From Oncomelania hupensis (Eukaryota; Mollusca; Gastropoda; Littorinimorpha; Pomatiopsidae), in NCBI GenBank assembly GCA_036898135.1, contig JBAHVR010000323.1, positions 163,501 through 227,500 of the forward strand: 64,000 nucleotides of DNA. Reading direction: 5' to 3'. Within the stretch, counting starts at the first letter, position 1. The number at the start of each line of letters is the position of its first letter. Made by a program: the position numbers and the translations under genes. Of this stretch, positions 20,240 to 33,690 are shown piece after piece. Under the pieces are notes generated by a model, which made no database searches, was not told the DNA's origin, and saw nothing but the letters and a program-made list of their open reading frames with translations.

Positions 20240-22925
20240 ATTTTTCTTTGATTTATTTTTTATTTGACATCAGTACAATTGTATACAATGTTCATTTCCA
20301 ATGTAAATCCGTTATGTATGTCAAAGTATTTTATATAAACATACATTTATAAGTATAACAGTACAATTACAGATTAGCCAAATAGATTACAATAATTAAT
20401 AATAATGGAATTGAAAAGAAAAGAAGCCCCACATTACCATTGTTCACTTTAAGTGTTTAGCACAGAAAATATTTTGCAAACATCACACTCATGTGAAAAA
20501 ATTGTGAATCCTGAAACAGAATAAACTCAATCTGTATACATTTAGTTTTTCATTTACTGTAAGTGGGATAAACTTAAAATGAATTTTAAAAAGCACGTAC
20601 AAAACAACTAATTAAAAAAATATTGCATGAATAAAAGTGTTTAATTTTTTTAATGTGGGAGGGGAAAAAAGTTAGTCGAGGGATAGACTGGCGTTGGCTT
20701 AATGCATTTAAAACAAAAGGTAATAACAACCACTTTCGTAAAGATGCACTGCAGCGTTCAATGTACAACGAGAGAAAAGAAAACAGTTTAATCGTGGTTT
20801 TTTTCTCTAACTTATACAAACTACTTCTAGTATGCAACAAGATTACATAAACACAGGTGTATATGGATGCCATTCATTGTACACTTTGTGTGTATTCATT
20901 AATAAATACGATGCTTGTCTCTCTATTTCATACCGAATTTTCAAATAAGACTTAAACACAGCAAACGTTGGAATACAGTTGTTCAACTTGCACTTAAAGA
21001 TAAAAAACTTGACAACAACAATTATCCTATCGAAAATCACGTCTGACCTAAAATTATCACCACAACCAAACAGTACAATGTTTTCGTTTAAATGCATATT
21101 AATAATATTCTGACAATTATTCCTTACTACATGTTCAAACTGATTCCAGAATGCCTGGATGTGTGCACACTGCCAGAATAAATGCTGTATACGTTCTCGC
21201 TCGATTGTACAAAAAGAACGTAATGAATCCGTTCGAACACCCATACTTGACAGAATAGTTTTTGTGGCGATAATCTTATGCACTATTCGTAGCTGGAACC
21301 ATTCAAGTTTAACATCAGTTATATTTTCGATTTTCTTAAAAAAACTATTTTCCAGCTACAATCTTTACCATATTTATGTTCCCATGTCTTACAGCAGTTA
21401 GGCTGTATTTCGTTTGATGTCAGAAGATCGTAGTAATCTACGGCACAAGTTTGAACTGAAGTCAGAATAGTCCATAGTTTATTTAAGTCTGAAAAGTTAT
21501 TACTAACGATCAGTACCTCAAAAGAATTAATACTTTTTTACAGCCTGCACACCACCAGTGTACGTAACAAAATCAGTTTGAACATTATATCTATGTACAA
21601 ACTCTTGAAAACATAAACAAGACCCATTTTCCTTTTATAAGTGTCCAATACAAAACACCCCTTTATCATACCAAGTTTTATAGAAAATGGGTCTGTTGTT
21701 AACGAGTATATTCTGATTATAAAAAATCATTTCAGAGATAATCTCTTCCGGTTTTTCAAAATAATATAATTTGATAAGTCTTTGTACGAATGCAAAGCTT
21801 CTTTCCAAAAATTATTACAGTTTTCTAGCATTAGAAAATCCGTACCTAGTTTCTCAACGTTTTCAAAACATGAAGATTCCGTCAAAAGTATAGATCTCCA
21901 TTTCTGATTACCATATTTAATTTTTTTTACTATATATGTTTAAGGCTTTAATAAACATTTTAATGTCTGGAATACCAAGACCTCCATTTGTTATATTTTT
22001 TACTGCACTTTTTCGACTAATTCTATTTCTTTTAGTTTTCCAAACAAATTCAAAAACTGATGTCTGAATCATATTTATTACATCATCTGGAGGGCTTGGC
22101 AGTAGCATCCACAAATGAACTAATTTTGACAAAATAAGTGATTTCAACACCGCTACTATTCCCAGACTATTTGTCTTTTGAGCCATATTTTATACAATAA
22201 CTTTATTTCTATCAATTTATCTTTTATATTGATACCAATACACTTTTCTTAGTCACTTGTCAGCCAAATACCCAACATTTGAAACTTTTCAGGGTTCCAG
22301 GTTATACGAAGATGTTGCATACATTTTGTGGATAAGTTACGCCGGCTGCCCAGCCAAATTGCGTTAGGTTTTGTTGCGTTCAAAGAAAGCTCTGACAGAT
22401 TACAAAACTTGTCAATGGTTTTGATAGTTTCATCAAAAGAAATTCTAGTGCCATTTAATAACATTTCAGTGTCATCTGCGTAATGTGCAATTTTATGTTC
22501 TACTTCGTTAATTTTTATGCCGTCGATTTCCTTATTTTCACGGATCATTATTGCTAAGATATCGACACATAAAACAAAAATATACGGTGATATTGGGTCT
22601 CCTTGTCTGCAGCCACGTTCAACACTAAACCAGCTTGACATTTGACTATTAACAGAATCGGACGCTTTAATATCATTATAACAGGTTTTTATCCATCTGC
22701 AGAAATCATTGCCGAAAAAAAGGCAAGCAACACTTTATTCATAAATATCCAATCTATGGAATCAAAAGCCTTTTCAAAATCTAGGCATACAAGTAATCCT
22801 GGCTTGTCGTTTTTATTCAGATAACTGATAAGATCATATATTAGTGGAATATTGTCCCCTATAAAACGTCCTTTAATAAAACCTGTTTGATCTTCGTTGA
22901 ATAACGATGGTAGAACTAATAGAAA
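20240..22925 (-). mobile_element. L1/Tx1-like LINE, 5'-truncated and decayed
   Basis: Minus-strand pieces in order: EDQTGF and CLDFEKAFDS (about 22900-22750), RGCRQGDPIS and the catalytic HYADDTEMLL (22641-22249), LGIVAVLKSLILSK and GGLGIPDIK (22186-21917), and a C-terminal block with HLFWQCAH (21283-20843). The order is the same as in 39919-41712, to which it is clearly related. Frameshifts separate every piece. The 3' UTR runs to a T-rich end near 20240. Confidence 0.8.
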
Positions 22926-23437
22926 AGTATGTATTAGTTTTATGGATATTAGGATATATAGATTATATAGATATATACATATATATGTATACCGAAAGGT
23001 GTATTTGGCGTGCGTGTATGCGTGAATTTGCGTGTTCTCCCGTCTCACAACTTCTCTAACTCGTAACAATGAACTACGTTGTCACACCCTCTATTAAACC
23101 ATAAAAGTAAATCAACTAAAATAGCACAAGAACACAATCAACAAGAATTAAAATGGGATAAATCCAATTGTGTCTACTCACGTCTATTCGCAGAATATGT
23201 CCGTTGGAAAACTATACACCACTTACAATTAACACACAATTCCGAGTCACGGTCGACAGAGAGAAAGGAAACGAAACTTATAAATTGTCACACTGTAATA
23301 ATTTTCGATTCTCTAGTCTCTTCTCGGCCTACGCCAAATTCCTTCTCCGCTTCTCAATCTCACTCTACTTCTCCTCTCGCTTTCTCCGTCTCTCCTCCTC
23401 TTCTCCGCTCCTCCTCGCCCTCCTCTCCCATGACTCC
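22926..23437. other. Unassigned sequence
   Basis: A short TATA-rich stretch (22950-22995), then unremarkable sequence leading into C/T-rich DNA. No gene is supported. Confidence 0.3.
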
Positions 23438-23710
23438 TTTTCTTCTTCTTCTTCTTCTTCTTCTTCTTCTTCTTCTTCTTCTTCTTCTTTTCTTCTTCTT
23501 CTTCTTCTTCTTCTTCTTCTTCTTCTTCTTCTTCTTCTTCTTCTTCTTCTTCTTCTTCTTCTTCAGCGTCCTCTCCTTCTTTCTTCCTCTACTTCTTCTT
23601 CTTCTTCTTTTTCTTCTTCTTCTTCTTCTTCTTCTTCTTCTTCTTCTTCTTCTTCTTCTTCTTCTTCTTTTTCTGCTGCTGCTTCCTCCTCTTTTTCTTC
23701 TTCTCTATTC
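23438..23710 (+). repeat. CTT microsatellite, about 270 bp
   Basis: Near-continuous CTT repeats with small interruptions. The poly-Ser and poly-Leu frames are artefacts. Confidence 0.95.
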
Positions 23711-23737
23711 TTCTTCACCTATTCTTGAGGCTCCCGC

Positions 23738-24888
23738 ATCTATATCATGTAATCGTATACTTCAAAAAGGCGTTTGACCGAGTCTGGCATGCAGCTCTGT
23801 GGGCAACCATGAGAGTGTACAACATCAGCCCTAACATTATTGAAGTCATCAAAAGCCTGTATGACAAGGCTACCAGTGCAGTCCTCCACAACAGCGCCAT
23901 CGAAACGGTTCAGAACAACAATCGGTGTGCGTCAGGGATGCCTACTCTCTCCAACACCCTTCAACATCTTCCTAGAGCGCATCATGTCAGATGCCCTTGC
24001 AGATCACGATGGCACAGTCAGCATAGGGGAAGAGCAATCTCCAACCCTCGTTTTGCGGATGACATTGATGGATTGGCTGGAGAGGAACAAGAACTTGAAC
24101 AGCTGGTACAGAGGCTTGACTCCACCTCCAGAGCTTATGGAATGGAAATAAGTGCAGAGAAGACCAAAATGATGACCAACAACACCAATGGCATCAATAC
24201 GGACATCAAAGTCCAAGGTCAATCTCTTAACACAGTGCATAGCTTCAAATAGTTAGGAGCCATTGTATCAGACCATGGGTCCCGACAGGAAGTCCTCTCT
24301 AGGATCGCACTAACAACTGCTGCCCTGGCGAGGTTGAAGCCAATTTGGAAATACAGGGCTATCAGTCTACATTCCAAGATAAGGCTGCTGCGCTCCCTTG
24401 TCATCTCCATCTTCCTATATGCTTGCGAAACATGGACCCTCACAGCAGATCTCCAACGAAGAATATAAAGCATGGAGGTGAGGTGCTACAGAAGACTTAT
24501 GGGCATTTCCTATACCCAGCAAATCACCAATGACAAAGTCCGATAGACCATCACACATCCCATTGGACAATACGATGACCTGCTCACAGTGGTAAAAAAA
24601 CGGAAACTCCGATAGTTTGGCCACGTCACCAGATCATCAGGTCTTTCAAAGACGATCTTGCAAGGCACAGTGCAAGGAGGTAGAAGAAGAGGGAGACCGA
24701 AAAAGAGGTGGGAGGACAACATTCGAGAATGGACTGGTTTGACACTGAGCGAATCAATCAGGGTTGCTTAGGACAGGAACAGATGGCGTACGCTGGTTAA
24801 ACGAAAATCTGTGGTGCCCCTACGACCTCCGAGTTACGGGATAGGATAGGATAGGATTGGATCGGATATGATTGGATAGGATAGGATA
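23738..24888 (+). mobile_element. RTE-like LINE, 5'-truncated copy with TAGGA tail
   Basis: Starts inside RT (YFKKAFDRVWHAALWATM), then RFADDIDGLAGEEQELEQL with the FADD catalytic motif, then the C-terminal RRGRPKKRWEDNI block. The tail is degenerate TAGGA repeats to 24888. It is broken by frameshifts near 23915 and several stops. It lies right after the CTT tract. Confidence 0.85.
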
Positions 24889-26064
24889 GTTCAAGAACAG
24901 CCTCCTCTGTCCCCCCTCTCGCCTCTCTTTGTCCCTCTCCCTTGCACTCTCCGCAGTTTGTTTCGTTAGCCACGCCTTCTCACGCACGCCGGTGACCTTT
25001 GCAATAAACACAAAGTGCCAAGTGGATGGCTGATTGCGGTAAGTGGGCGGAGCTTTTGTATCGTCTAACTAGATCAGTGAACTACACATGAAAGCCTTAA
25101 TTATCTATATGGATGTAAACAGCAAAACCAATGATAATTTGAACAATTCTGTCAATAAATAAAAATATTTCAACATCTTAAACAAATTTATAATAATGCA
25201 GACTACTTACAGCCCATGTTTGATGACTGCACGCAGGCTCGATCAACAGAGTCTTACTCCGCGAATTATATATCAATATTTGTGAATTAGAGGTATGAAT
25301 TACAATTAGTATTACATTAATAGACAGAGATAATGTTAGTGTTAAACGATATTTAACCCTGAGCTAACAAAAAAATCTTCCTTTTTAGTAGAATTGTGTA
25401 GGGACTTCATCTTTGTGCAGAAGGTCAGACGAAGCGGCCTTATAGAAACTCCCTTTCTCTCCAATGTGTGTATTCAACTGGTTTACCTATGGATTCACAC
25501 ACCGTGGTGTGTTAAAATGTAAACACACGTATTTGACACATACCCACAAGTAAGGTCCGAGGTCGAGAACTGGTTTTTACACGACTCTTGTAACTGCTGT
25601 TAAGAATCTGGTTTAAAACAAATGGGTTCCACATTGTGAAACCCATTTTTTTTTAAAACCCACTCGCACGTCGGTGTATTAAGCGCATAAACCTGATTAT
25701 ATGGCTCTGAACGCACGCACACACATACACACACACGCACACACATACACACACAGAGGCACTGTACATATATGCACGCAGACATCCCAACTGATTTGGT
25801 TTCATCAAGTGATAGATACTGTAAAGGGATGGATTTTGGCCACTCCCCTGTCACAGATCCGTTTAACATTCTCAGTGAGTGTTGACCATTAAAAATTATG
25901 GTTACCAAAATAAAAACTATGCTTACCAAAATAAAAATTATGCCTACCAAATAAAAATTATGCTTACCAAAATAAAATCAAACAAACAAACAAACAAAAT
26001 ACTCAAAGCAAGACGATGTGCTAAACTGATAACAGTTTGTAAGAAATGTAACTGTAACGTATGA
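24889..26064. other. Intergenic sequence with a CA tract and a short tandem repeat
   Basis: CA repeats at about 25715-25755. About four copies of a 19-base A-rich unit ('aaaattatgcttaccaaaat') lie at 25888-25976. The stretch 25835-25875 resembles 9439-9480 of gene copy A intron 1. No gene is supported. Confidence 0.4.
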
Positions 26065-27812
26065 TTAGGCGTTGGTCAATATAGGATATGACTCAAGCTG
26101 CCTAAGGCGCTGGCCAATATAGGATATGACTCAAGCTGCCTAAGGCGCTGGCCAATATAGGATATGACTCAAGCTGCCTAAGGCGCTGGCCAATATAGGA
26201 TATGACTCAAGCTGACTAAGGCACTGGTCACTATAGAATATGACTCAAGCTGCCTAAGGTGCTGGCCAATATAGGATATGGCTCAAGCTGCCTAAGGCGC
26301 TGGTCAATATAGGATATGACTCAAGCTGCCTAAAGCGCTGGCCAATATAGGATATGACTCAAGCTGCCTAAGGTGTTGGCCAATATAGGATATGACTCAA
26401 GCTGCCTAAGGTGTTGGCCAATATAGGATATGACTTAAGCTGCCTAAGGTGCTGGTCAATATAGGCTATGACTTAAGCTGCCTAAGGTGCTGGACAATAT
26501 AGGATATGACTCAAGCTGCCTAAAGCGCTGGCCAATATAGGATATGACTCAAGCTGCCTAAGGCGCTGGCCAATATAGGATATGACTTAAGCTGCCTAAG
26601 GTGCTGGCCAATATAGGATATGACTCAAGCTGCCTAAGGTGCTGGCCAATATAGGATATGACTCAAGCTGCCTAAGGTGCTGGTCAATATAGGATATGAC
26701 TTAAGCTGCCTAAGGTGCTGGCCAATATAGGATATGACTCAAGCTGCCTAAGGTGCTGGTCAATATAGGATATGACTCAAGCTGCCTAAGGTGCTGGTCA
26801 ATATAGGATATGACTCAAGCTGCCTAAGGTGCTGGCCAATATAGGATATGACTCAAGCTGCCTAAGGCGCTGGTCAATATAGGATATGACTCAAGCTGCC
26901 TAAGGCGCTGGTCAATATAGGATATGACTCAAGCTGCCTAAGGTGCTGGTCAATATAGGATATGACTCAAGCTGCCTAAGGCGCTGGCCAATATAGGATA
27001 TGACTTAAGCTGCCTAAGGCGCTGGTCAATATAGGATATGACTCAAGCTGCCTAAGGCGCTGGTCAATATAGGATATGACTCAAGCTGCCTAAGGCGCTG
27101 GTCAATATAGGATATGACTTAAGCTGCCTAAGGTGCTGGTCAATATAGGATATGACTCAAGCTGCCTAAGGCGCTGGTCAATATAGGATATGACTCAAGC
27201 TGCCTAAGGCGCTGGTCAATATAGGATATGACTTAAGCTGCCTAAGGTGCTGGCCAATATAGGATATGACTCAAGCTGCCTAAGGCGCTTGCTAATATAG
27301 GATATGACTCAAGCTGCCTAAGGCGCTGGCCAATATAGGATATGACTCAAGCTACCTAAGGCGCTGGCCAATATAGGATATGACTCAAGCTGCCTAAGGT
27401 GCTGGCCAATATAGAATATGACTCAAGCTGCCTAAGGCGCTGGTCAATATAGGATATGACTCAAGCTGCCTAAGGCGCTGGTCAATATAGGATATGACTC
27501 AAGCTGCCTAAGGCGCTGGCCAATATAGGATATGACTCAAGCTGCCTAAGGTGCTGGTCAATATAGGATATGACTCAAGCTGCCTAAGGCGCTGGTCAAT
27601 ATAGGATATGACTCAAGCTGCCTAAGGCGCTGGCCAATATAGGATATGACTCAAGCTGCCTAAGGTGCTGGCCAATATAGAATATGACTCAAGCTGCCTA
27701 AGGCGCTGGTCAATATAGGATATGACTCAAGCTGCCTAAGGCGCTGGTCAATATAGGATATGACTCAAGCTGCCTAAGGCGCTGGCCAATATAGGATATG
27801 ACTCAAGCTGCC
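26065..27812 (+). repeat. 38-bp minisatellite, about 46 units
   Basis: The unit begins CTAAGGCGCTGGCCAATA and ends in CTCAAGCTGC, with period 38. Most variation is C/T at a few fixed positions (gcgctggcc, gtgctggtc). Rare variants such as 'atagaatatg' recur 266 bases apart (about 27414 and 27680), meaning a seven-unit block was duplicated. There are no unique spacers. Confidence 0.95.
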
Positions 27813-28039
27813 CAAACCCAAGGTGCCAACTTGTTGCCTTATGTGCATCGTTGGACGTTTCAGACTACTGAGCAGTCTTGGGCGAACGAGAGAGAATGGG
27901 ATCTAGTGCTTCCTGTGGGGAGGGGTGGAGGTGCATTAGAGGGGGGGAGTTTTTTTTGTAACTAACACTCACCCATCTATCTAGGGACCTTCTTTTTCTT
28001 CATCTTCTTCTTCTTCTTTTTGAGTTGAGCAGCCACAAT

Positions 28040-30141
28040 TGTCGCGTCACCCGAGCGGGATCAGCGACGTTCAGCCCAAACAACGAGTGGAAGGATAGAA
28101 ACTCAAATAAAAAGAACTAACACAACATGCCAGATGGACAATCACACACTTTTATTCAACAATGTCACACACACTCACAGGATATGGGATGCAAAACCAC
28201 CCTCAACCCCTATCAAGACCCCAACCCGGTATTTACTAAACAAATACCTCCCTTGTCTAACTGAAAACCCCAGAACTATACACAACAGAATACCCACAAC
28301 AGTAAGCAACAATAATGACAATTAGTTAAATTTCAAATAAACACAATTCAAAGTTAAATCCACAATCAGCAAAAACTTTTTGAAATTCAATCCAAATGAA
28401 TTAGCTAGCTTATAGTTCAAAGTCAATGTTCGAAACCTAACTATCGATTAATTGAGCTCAAGTACTACTGCAGGTAATTACTCAAGTAAGAAAGTAATTT
28501 ATACTAGATATGTTTTTAGGTGTGTGAATGCGAATCTGTATGTGTGTGGATGCGGTATAGCTGAGATCCTGTAGCTGTTGGAACGTCTCGTCCGAAGCAA
28601 TGGTAGGTCCGGCAGTGATGGATGGTCACTCCCCAGCAGAGGCGCCGACAACAAAAGTGGACGTAACGGTGGTGGCGGTGAGCCCAAGCAACATCCACAC
28701 CCCTCAGCGGCAAGGGTAGAGGCCTCAAAGCTGACGTCACCCGTCACAGTGGTACCGCAGAGACACGTAGGTGTTGCAGAATTACACCAGTAGTAGGGCG
28801 TAACAGTAGATAAAACAGGAGAGAACTACAATCGAAGCCCAATCCTGTGGACAAATAAGGAATCTCACTAGCTTGTCCACAAAAACTTAAACATTTCATA
28901 ACAGAATACGCCTTTCGCCGTCCGCCATCTTGACCTGTTTATACATGCATCCCAAAACACAATGCATTTCTTAATTCTATAATTCTATCTCTTCCATGAT
29001 ACATGGTTGTTTATATAAATATACATAAATATTACAACTGCACTCCCATTCACCCCATGGCAATTCATCTCAATCACACCTTCATCTCATCACCCCTCTT
29101 CACTTTATAATACATTATCTTTTCCCATTCACAATTGTTTCTATCACACTATGATACAACGCGCTTCTTTCATATTCATCACCTTCATCTCCCTCTTCAA
29201 CACAGTACATTGTCTCCCTTCCTTCACATTCATCACCCTCTCTCTCCCTCTCTAACGTGCATATTTCATTGTTGCCCTTTGACCCACTTGGCAACAACAG
29301 CAACGACATTATTTATACACGCATTTAACCAAGAAAATCATATGAAAATCACATAAAATCAATAAGCTACTATTTATCAAAATACATCCCTCTCCCTCTC
29401 ATTCACCATCATTCATTCACGTACGCAGACTCGGAGCACAGCCACTAAGGAAAATAATTGCAGGATTTACACTCACCTCTCAGTCCTCGGCTTGTGATAC
29501 AACGATACACGTACACTGCACAACACAACACTATGCAACACACTACAGTACAGCACAGTACAATACACTGGTTAGTCTGAGAGTTCAAATCCGTTTCTGG
29601 CTAATGCTAGCTATGGCTGGGACATCTCAATACTGGCAAAGTACTTGAGCATTAGCAGGTGCCCAATCCAGGGCCACACAGCTTTAGAACAGAACTCTAC
29701 ACCTATATTACACAATAGATGGCAGTCGCAGTCCTCCCACTACAGACTTTTTAACATCCTTTTCCCGAGGAGGGCAACAAGACCTTGGGTGGTTCGAAAC
29801 ACTTTGAATAACAACCCTTACAAAATACGTAATCTAACCTGACACACAGTCACAACGTTACCCTGTCAAAAAACTGTCTGCCTGCATAAGCAACCAAAAT
29901 GACTCTGCTAGCTAAATCACATACCAGCACACAGGACAAACTCGAGTCGAGCTCACTAACCCCATTTCCTAATTCTGCATATGCCCTATCCGCGTTATTC
30001 ACGTGAAACCACATATACTTTAAACTTTCATACGCAGTAAAAGAAAACTGCTGATATTTATGTACACTGTATATTAGAGATGTGCAAATCCGCACAATAT
30101 ATAGCCATCTCTAGCACGTGTTGAAAACTCGTCTCGTCACA
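28040..30141 (-). mobile_element. Solo LTR, family B, minus orientation (2,102 bp)
   Basis: Its reverse complement starts TGTGACGAGACGAG and ends CTCGGGTGACGCGACA. Target duplication ACAAT flanks it at 28035-28039 and 30142-30146. It aligns along its whole length with 682-2745 but is clearly diverged. Open frames inside (for example 28499-28793) are not genes. Confidence 0.85.
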
Positions 30142-30146
30142 ACAAT

Positions 30147-31003
30147 CAATACGTTGATTCATTTGCTGCTGTAGGTTGTTACTAGGGAGAGACCGTGTTT
30201 TGCATGGTGTGGTGAAAAAAACAACAAAGAAACAAAACAAAACCAAAATAAAAACACAACGCAATACTCTAGAATAAATAATATGAAGCTACTTGCTGTA
30301 TGCACAACTATATGTGGAGCTGTTGGAAAGCCACAGCATGCCGAGACCTCAGTCTTATGCTGTGCAAGGCCCATAAGTGGCTGCAGCAGCAAAGGACATA
30401 AAAAATGACGTCACCTAACAGATGACATTGACATTGAAGGAAGGAGAGGTGGGGGGTGGGGATGGGGGGGGGCGGATGAGAGTTGAGACGGAGTGGCTGT
30501 GTGGTTTAAATGCCACGTGACAGCAGGTTGCTGTCCAAGGGGTCAGGAGCGCTGGCTTCTTCGGCGTAGAGGTCGTCTCAGTCCCTGATAGGCTGCGTGG
30601 TGTGGTGCCGCTGCAGCACTGAATAGCTCAGTATGCTGAAGTCCATGCGGACAGCATAGCTGAGGACAGCCGAGGTTTACGGTGGTCGCCCTGCCCTCGT
30701 CCTTACGCAGTGTCTTCGGACAATCATTCAATCAAGTCGTCAACATTGGTGCGAAACCTGCAAGATTTTTTTTATAATATTTTTTTACTTTATTTTTTTT
30801 AAATAGGGAAATTCTGAGCCGCCTCCCCTGGGGAAAGCGTAGTGGCAGCCTGTGGCGCGCCCAAACCCAACCTACCTAATATTAGTTGTGATTTTGAAAT
30901 TTTGGTTGGAAAGATGGTTTTGTTGTTGTTGTTGTTGTTGTTGTTGTTTGTGGTGGTGGTGATGATAATGATTATGATGATGAGGAGGAGGGTGAAGAAG
31001 AGG
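30147..31003. other. Unassigned sequence, partly GC-rich
   Basis: 30400-30760 is more GC-rich than its surroundings but has no recognisable motif. A TTG run (30922-30948) and GAT repeats follow. No gene is supported. Confidence 0.3.
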
Positions 31004-31223
31004 GTGATAATGATGATGATAAGTGTGGAAACAGAAAAACGTGGGAGGTAGGGGAGGATGGGATCAGGAGGAGGAGGAGAAAGAGGGTGATAATGATGAT
31101 GATAAGTGTGGAAACAGAAAAACGTGGGAGGTAGGGGAGGATGGGATCAGGAGGAGGAGTGAGAGCGAGAGAGAGAATATCAGAGAGAGCGAGCAAGAGA
31201 GAGCGAGAAAGACAGAGAAAGGG

Positions 31224-31312
<89 letters not shown>
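31004..31312 (+). repeat. 83-bp tandem duplication followed by a GA microsatellite
   Basis: A block containing 'ggaaacagaaaaacgtggg' occurs twice, 83 bases apart (about 31004-31168). About 84 bases of GA repeats follow (31229-31312). Confidence 0.9.
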
Positions 31313-31314
<2 letters not shown>

Positions 31315-32003
31315 TGAATATGAAGTTTAGAAAGAACATGGATTTGCAGTCCAATCGATATTCGTTAGTAGGAATGCGTTCATTTGTTTGTAGTTGGTTG
31401 CGTGCAGACACGCTAGTGTTGTCGCTGTGGCCAATGATTTGACTGATTGATTATTAATCGATTGATTGATTTGCGTTATGTATATGTTAGTTTTCTGATT
31501 ATTAGACCTGTTTATCAAACGGAGGTTCATATAGTTAAGCGTGGCCAAATGTAGAGTTTACCGTCAATTTTCCAGAACTGATAGGAAAGTTGCACACCCT
31601 TTTCAACAGGGAAAATCCGAAATTCTGGAGGTCATATTAGAAGCATGTACGTCGATTCGCGCATCGTTTTGCGCATTCATAATTGTATTAGTACGAAAAG
31701 ATACGAAATAAAATTTTAAGACAAATTTGGATATTTAGCATTAGGATTACAGTTAGTTAGAATTTGGATTAGGATTAGGTTTAGAGTTATGGCTAGTGTT
31801 AGGTTTAATTGGAATCGTAGGCTAGACTAGACCTATTTTCACCAGCAGAATTTCGGTATTTTCACCCTCTTTGTAGTTCTAAACATTCGCATGAAAGATG
31901 AACAAACATGACGTAGCCTAACAAGAAACAAATGACGTCACAGTCATTGTTCTAAAATCTCCCATCTGTTACTATCTCCAGAAAAACTAACTCTGTCACT
32001 TCG

Positions 32004-32100
<97 letters not shown>

Positions 32101-32189
32101 CACTCCAGCATCTAAATTTACATCATTTAGAACACGTCTCCTGAAACACAATAAAACTTAAATACACATTAATTGTTAATACCCTAGCA
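31313..32189. other. Intergenic sequence ending in a CT tract
   Basis: 31730-31820 has scattered 'ttagga' words without order. A long CT tract lies at 32006-32098. Nothing coding is seen. Confidence 0.4.
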
Positions 32190-33535
32190 CGCGGTCGTTG
32201 AACCTGGTCGGTGACCTCTATGTAGAAGACTTTCGCCCAGTGATGCCGTGCTGACATCACTCCTGTTAGTCGCCTCTTACGACAAGCCTGTGGGTTCTGG
32301 CATTAAATAGAATAGACCCAACGTTTCCCGACGTGTCGTAAGAGGCGACTAACAGGGGTGATGTTAGCACGGCATCACTGGGCGAAAGTCTTCTACACAG
32401 AAGTCACGGCCAGGGCGGAGGAACCTCACGTTACTACAGGTTCAACGACCACGTGCTCAGGGCCAAGGCGAGCCACACTGTATTCGTGGATTTCGGCTGT
32501 GACCAACAGCCTGGAGAGGATTGGGCACCGCCAGGTCTTTTTTGCCCAAGACATATTACATGATGACACTATCCACTAATTCCATACCGGATCGGTAGTC
32601 GCCCGGCTCGAGAACCGCGCCTTCCGTTGGCCACCAGGACGGAGGTGTTAAGTATGCTACTGATGGACAATTTAGCAAGATCCGCACGAGAAACAACATC
32701 GTCATAGGAACCTAGAATGTCAGGACCCTAACTTCGGAAGGAAAATTAGAAGAACTGGCCCACGAGTTGGACCACTATCGATGGAACGTTCTAGGCATCA
32801 GCGAAATGCGCTGGAAAGGTCTAGGTGAAACAACGACCGACAAAGGCCACAAGCTCTTTTTCAGCGGTAGAGATGACAGGCAAGAACATGACGTTGGATT
32901 CTTGGTCCACAAGAACATTCTAGCCACTGTCATGGGTTGACGCCCAATCTCCAGTCGACTCATTACCATTCGCCTGAGAGCAGCCCCTTTCAACATCACC
33001 ATCATCCAGGCCTATGCCCTCAACATCAGACTATGACGACAGCGAAGTGTAGGATTTTTACGAAAATCTACAGGCGGTCCTTGACCAAGTGCCGAAGAAG
33101 GACATGGTCATAGTGCAAGGCGACTGGAATGCCAAGGTTGGCCAAGATGCGCACCACAACTGGGGAGACACATGTGGACCCCACTGCAACAACGAGACAA
33201 ATGACAGGGGTCTGAGACTCTTGGAGTTTGCCAGATACAACAATCTCGTACTGGCAAACACGCTTGGTCTCCACAGAAACTTCAGACGATGGACATGGCA
33301 AAGTCCCGGCGGGGAGCATCACAACCAAATAGACTATATCATGGTCAAGAAACGCTTCAGGTAAAGAATCAACATTGGCAGGACACGCACTTTTCCAGGA
33401 GCAGACATCGGAAGTGACCACGATCTCGTGATGATGTCTTTCCGGCTCCACTTGAAAAGAGTAAATATAGCAAAGTGCGCTATACTGAGGTTCGACCTGG
33501 ACAAACTGCAAGACCCGGAGGTGGCAGAACTATTT
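32190..33535 (+). mobile_element. RTE-like LINE 5' end and endonuclease, with an inverted 5' duplicate
   Basis: 32333-33535 is + strand: a 5' UTR starting near TGTCGTAAGAGGCGACTAAC, then an endonuclease with VLGISEMRWKGLGE, GFLVHKN, SSRLITIRLRAAPFNIT, VQGDWNAKVGQD and SDHDLVMMSFRLHLKR. Stops and a frameshift near 33030 break it. 32190-32287 is a reverse-complement copy of the 5' UTR, giving a large inverted repeat. The reverse transcriptase is absent. The name RTE is inferred from the resemblance of the endonuclease to BovB-type proteins. Confidence 0.75.
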
Positions 33536-33690
33536 CAGACACCACAGATGATCGTTTAACCAGCATACGCCATCTTTCTCTTTCCTCAGCAGCCCTGATG
33601 GCTTCCCTCATTGTCAAACCAGTCCATTCTCGAATGTTGTCCTCCCACCTCTTTTTCGGTCTCCCTCTTCTTCTACATCCTTCTAAGTAT
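33536..33690 (-). mobile_element. RTE-like LINE, short 3' fragment
   Basis: Reverse-oriented 3' end (codes RGRPKKRWEDNI on the minus strand) joined directly to the endonuclease fragment. The tail is missing. Confidence 0.7.

Noticed and set aside
23064..23090. Start of another LTR (TGTCACACCC after an ACGT word)
   Set aside because: No matching end or target duplication could be found.
23079..23777. Long open frames rich in Ser, Leu or Phe
   Set aside because: Produced by the CTT microsatellite; no start context or domain.
26065..27812. Regularly spaced repeats resembling a CRISPR array
   Set aside because: Units are directly adjacent with a 38-base period and no unique spacers; it is a minisatellite in a eukaryotic genome.
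28499..28793. Overlapping frames inside the solo LTR at 28040-30141
   Set aside because: Not conserved in the homologous LTR at 682-2745; open by chance in GC-richer LTR sequence.
31730..31820. Interstitial telomere-like repeat
   Set aside because: Words such as 'ttagga' are scattered and irregular; there is no tandem TTAGGG array.
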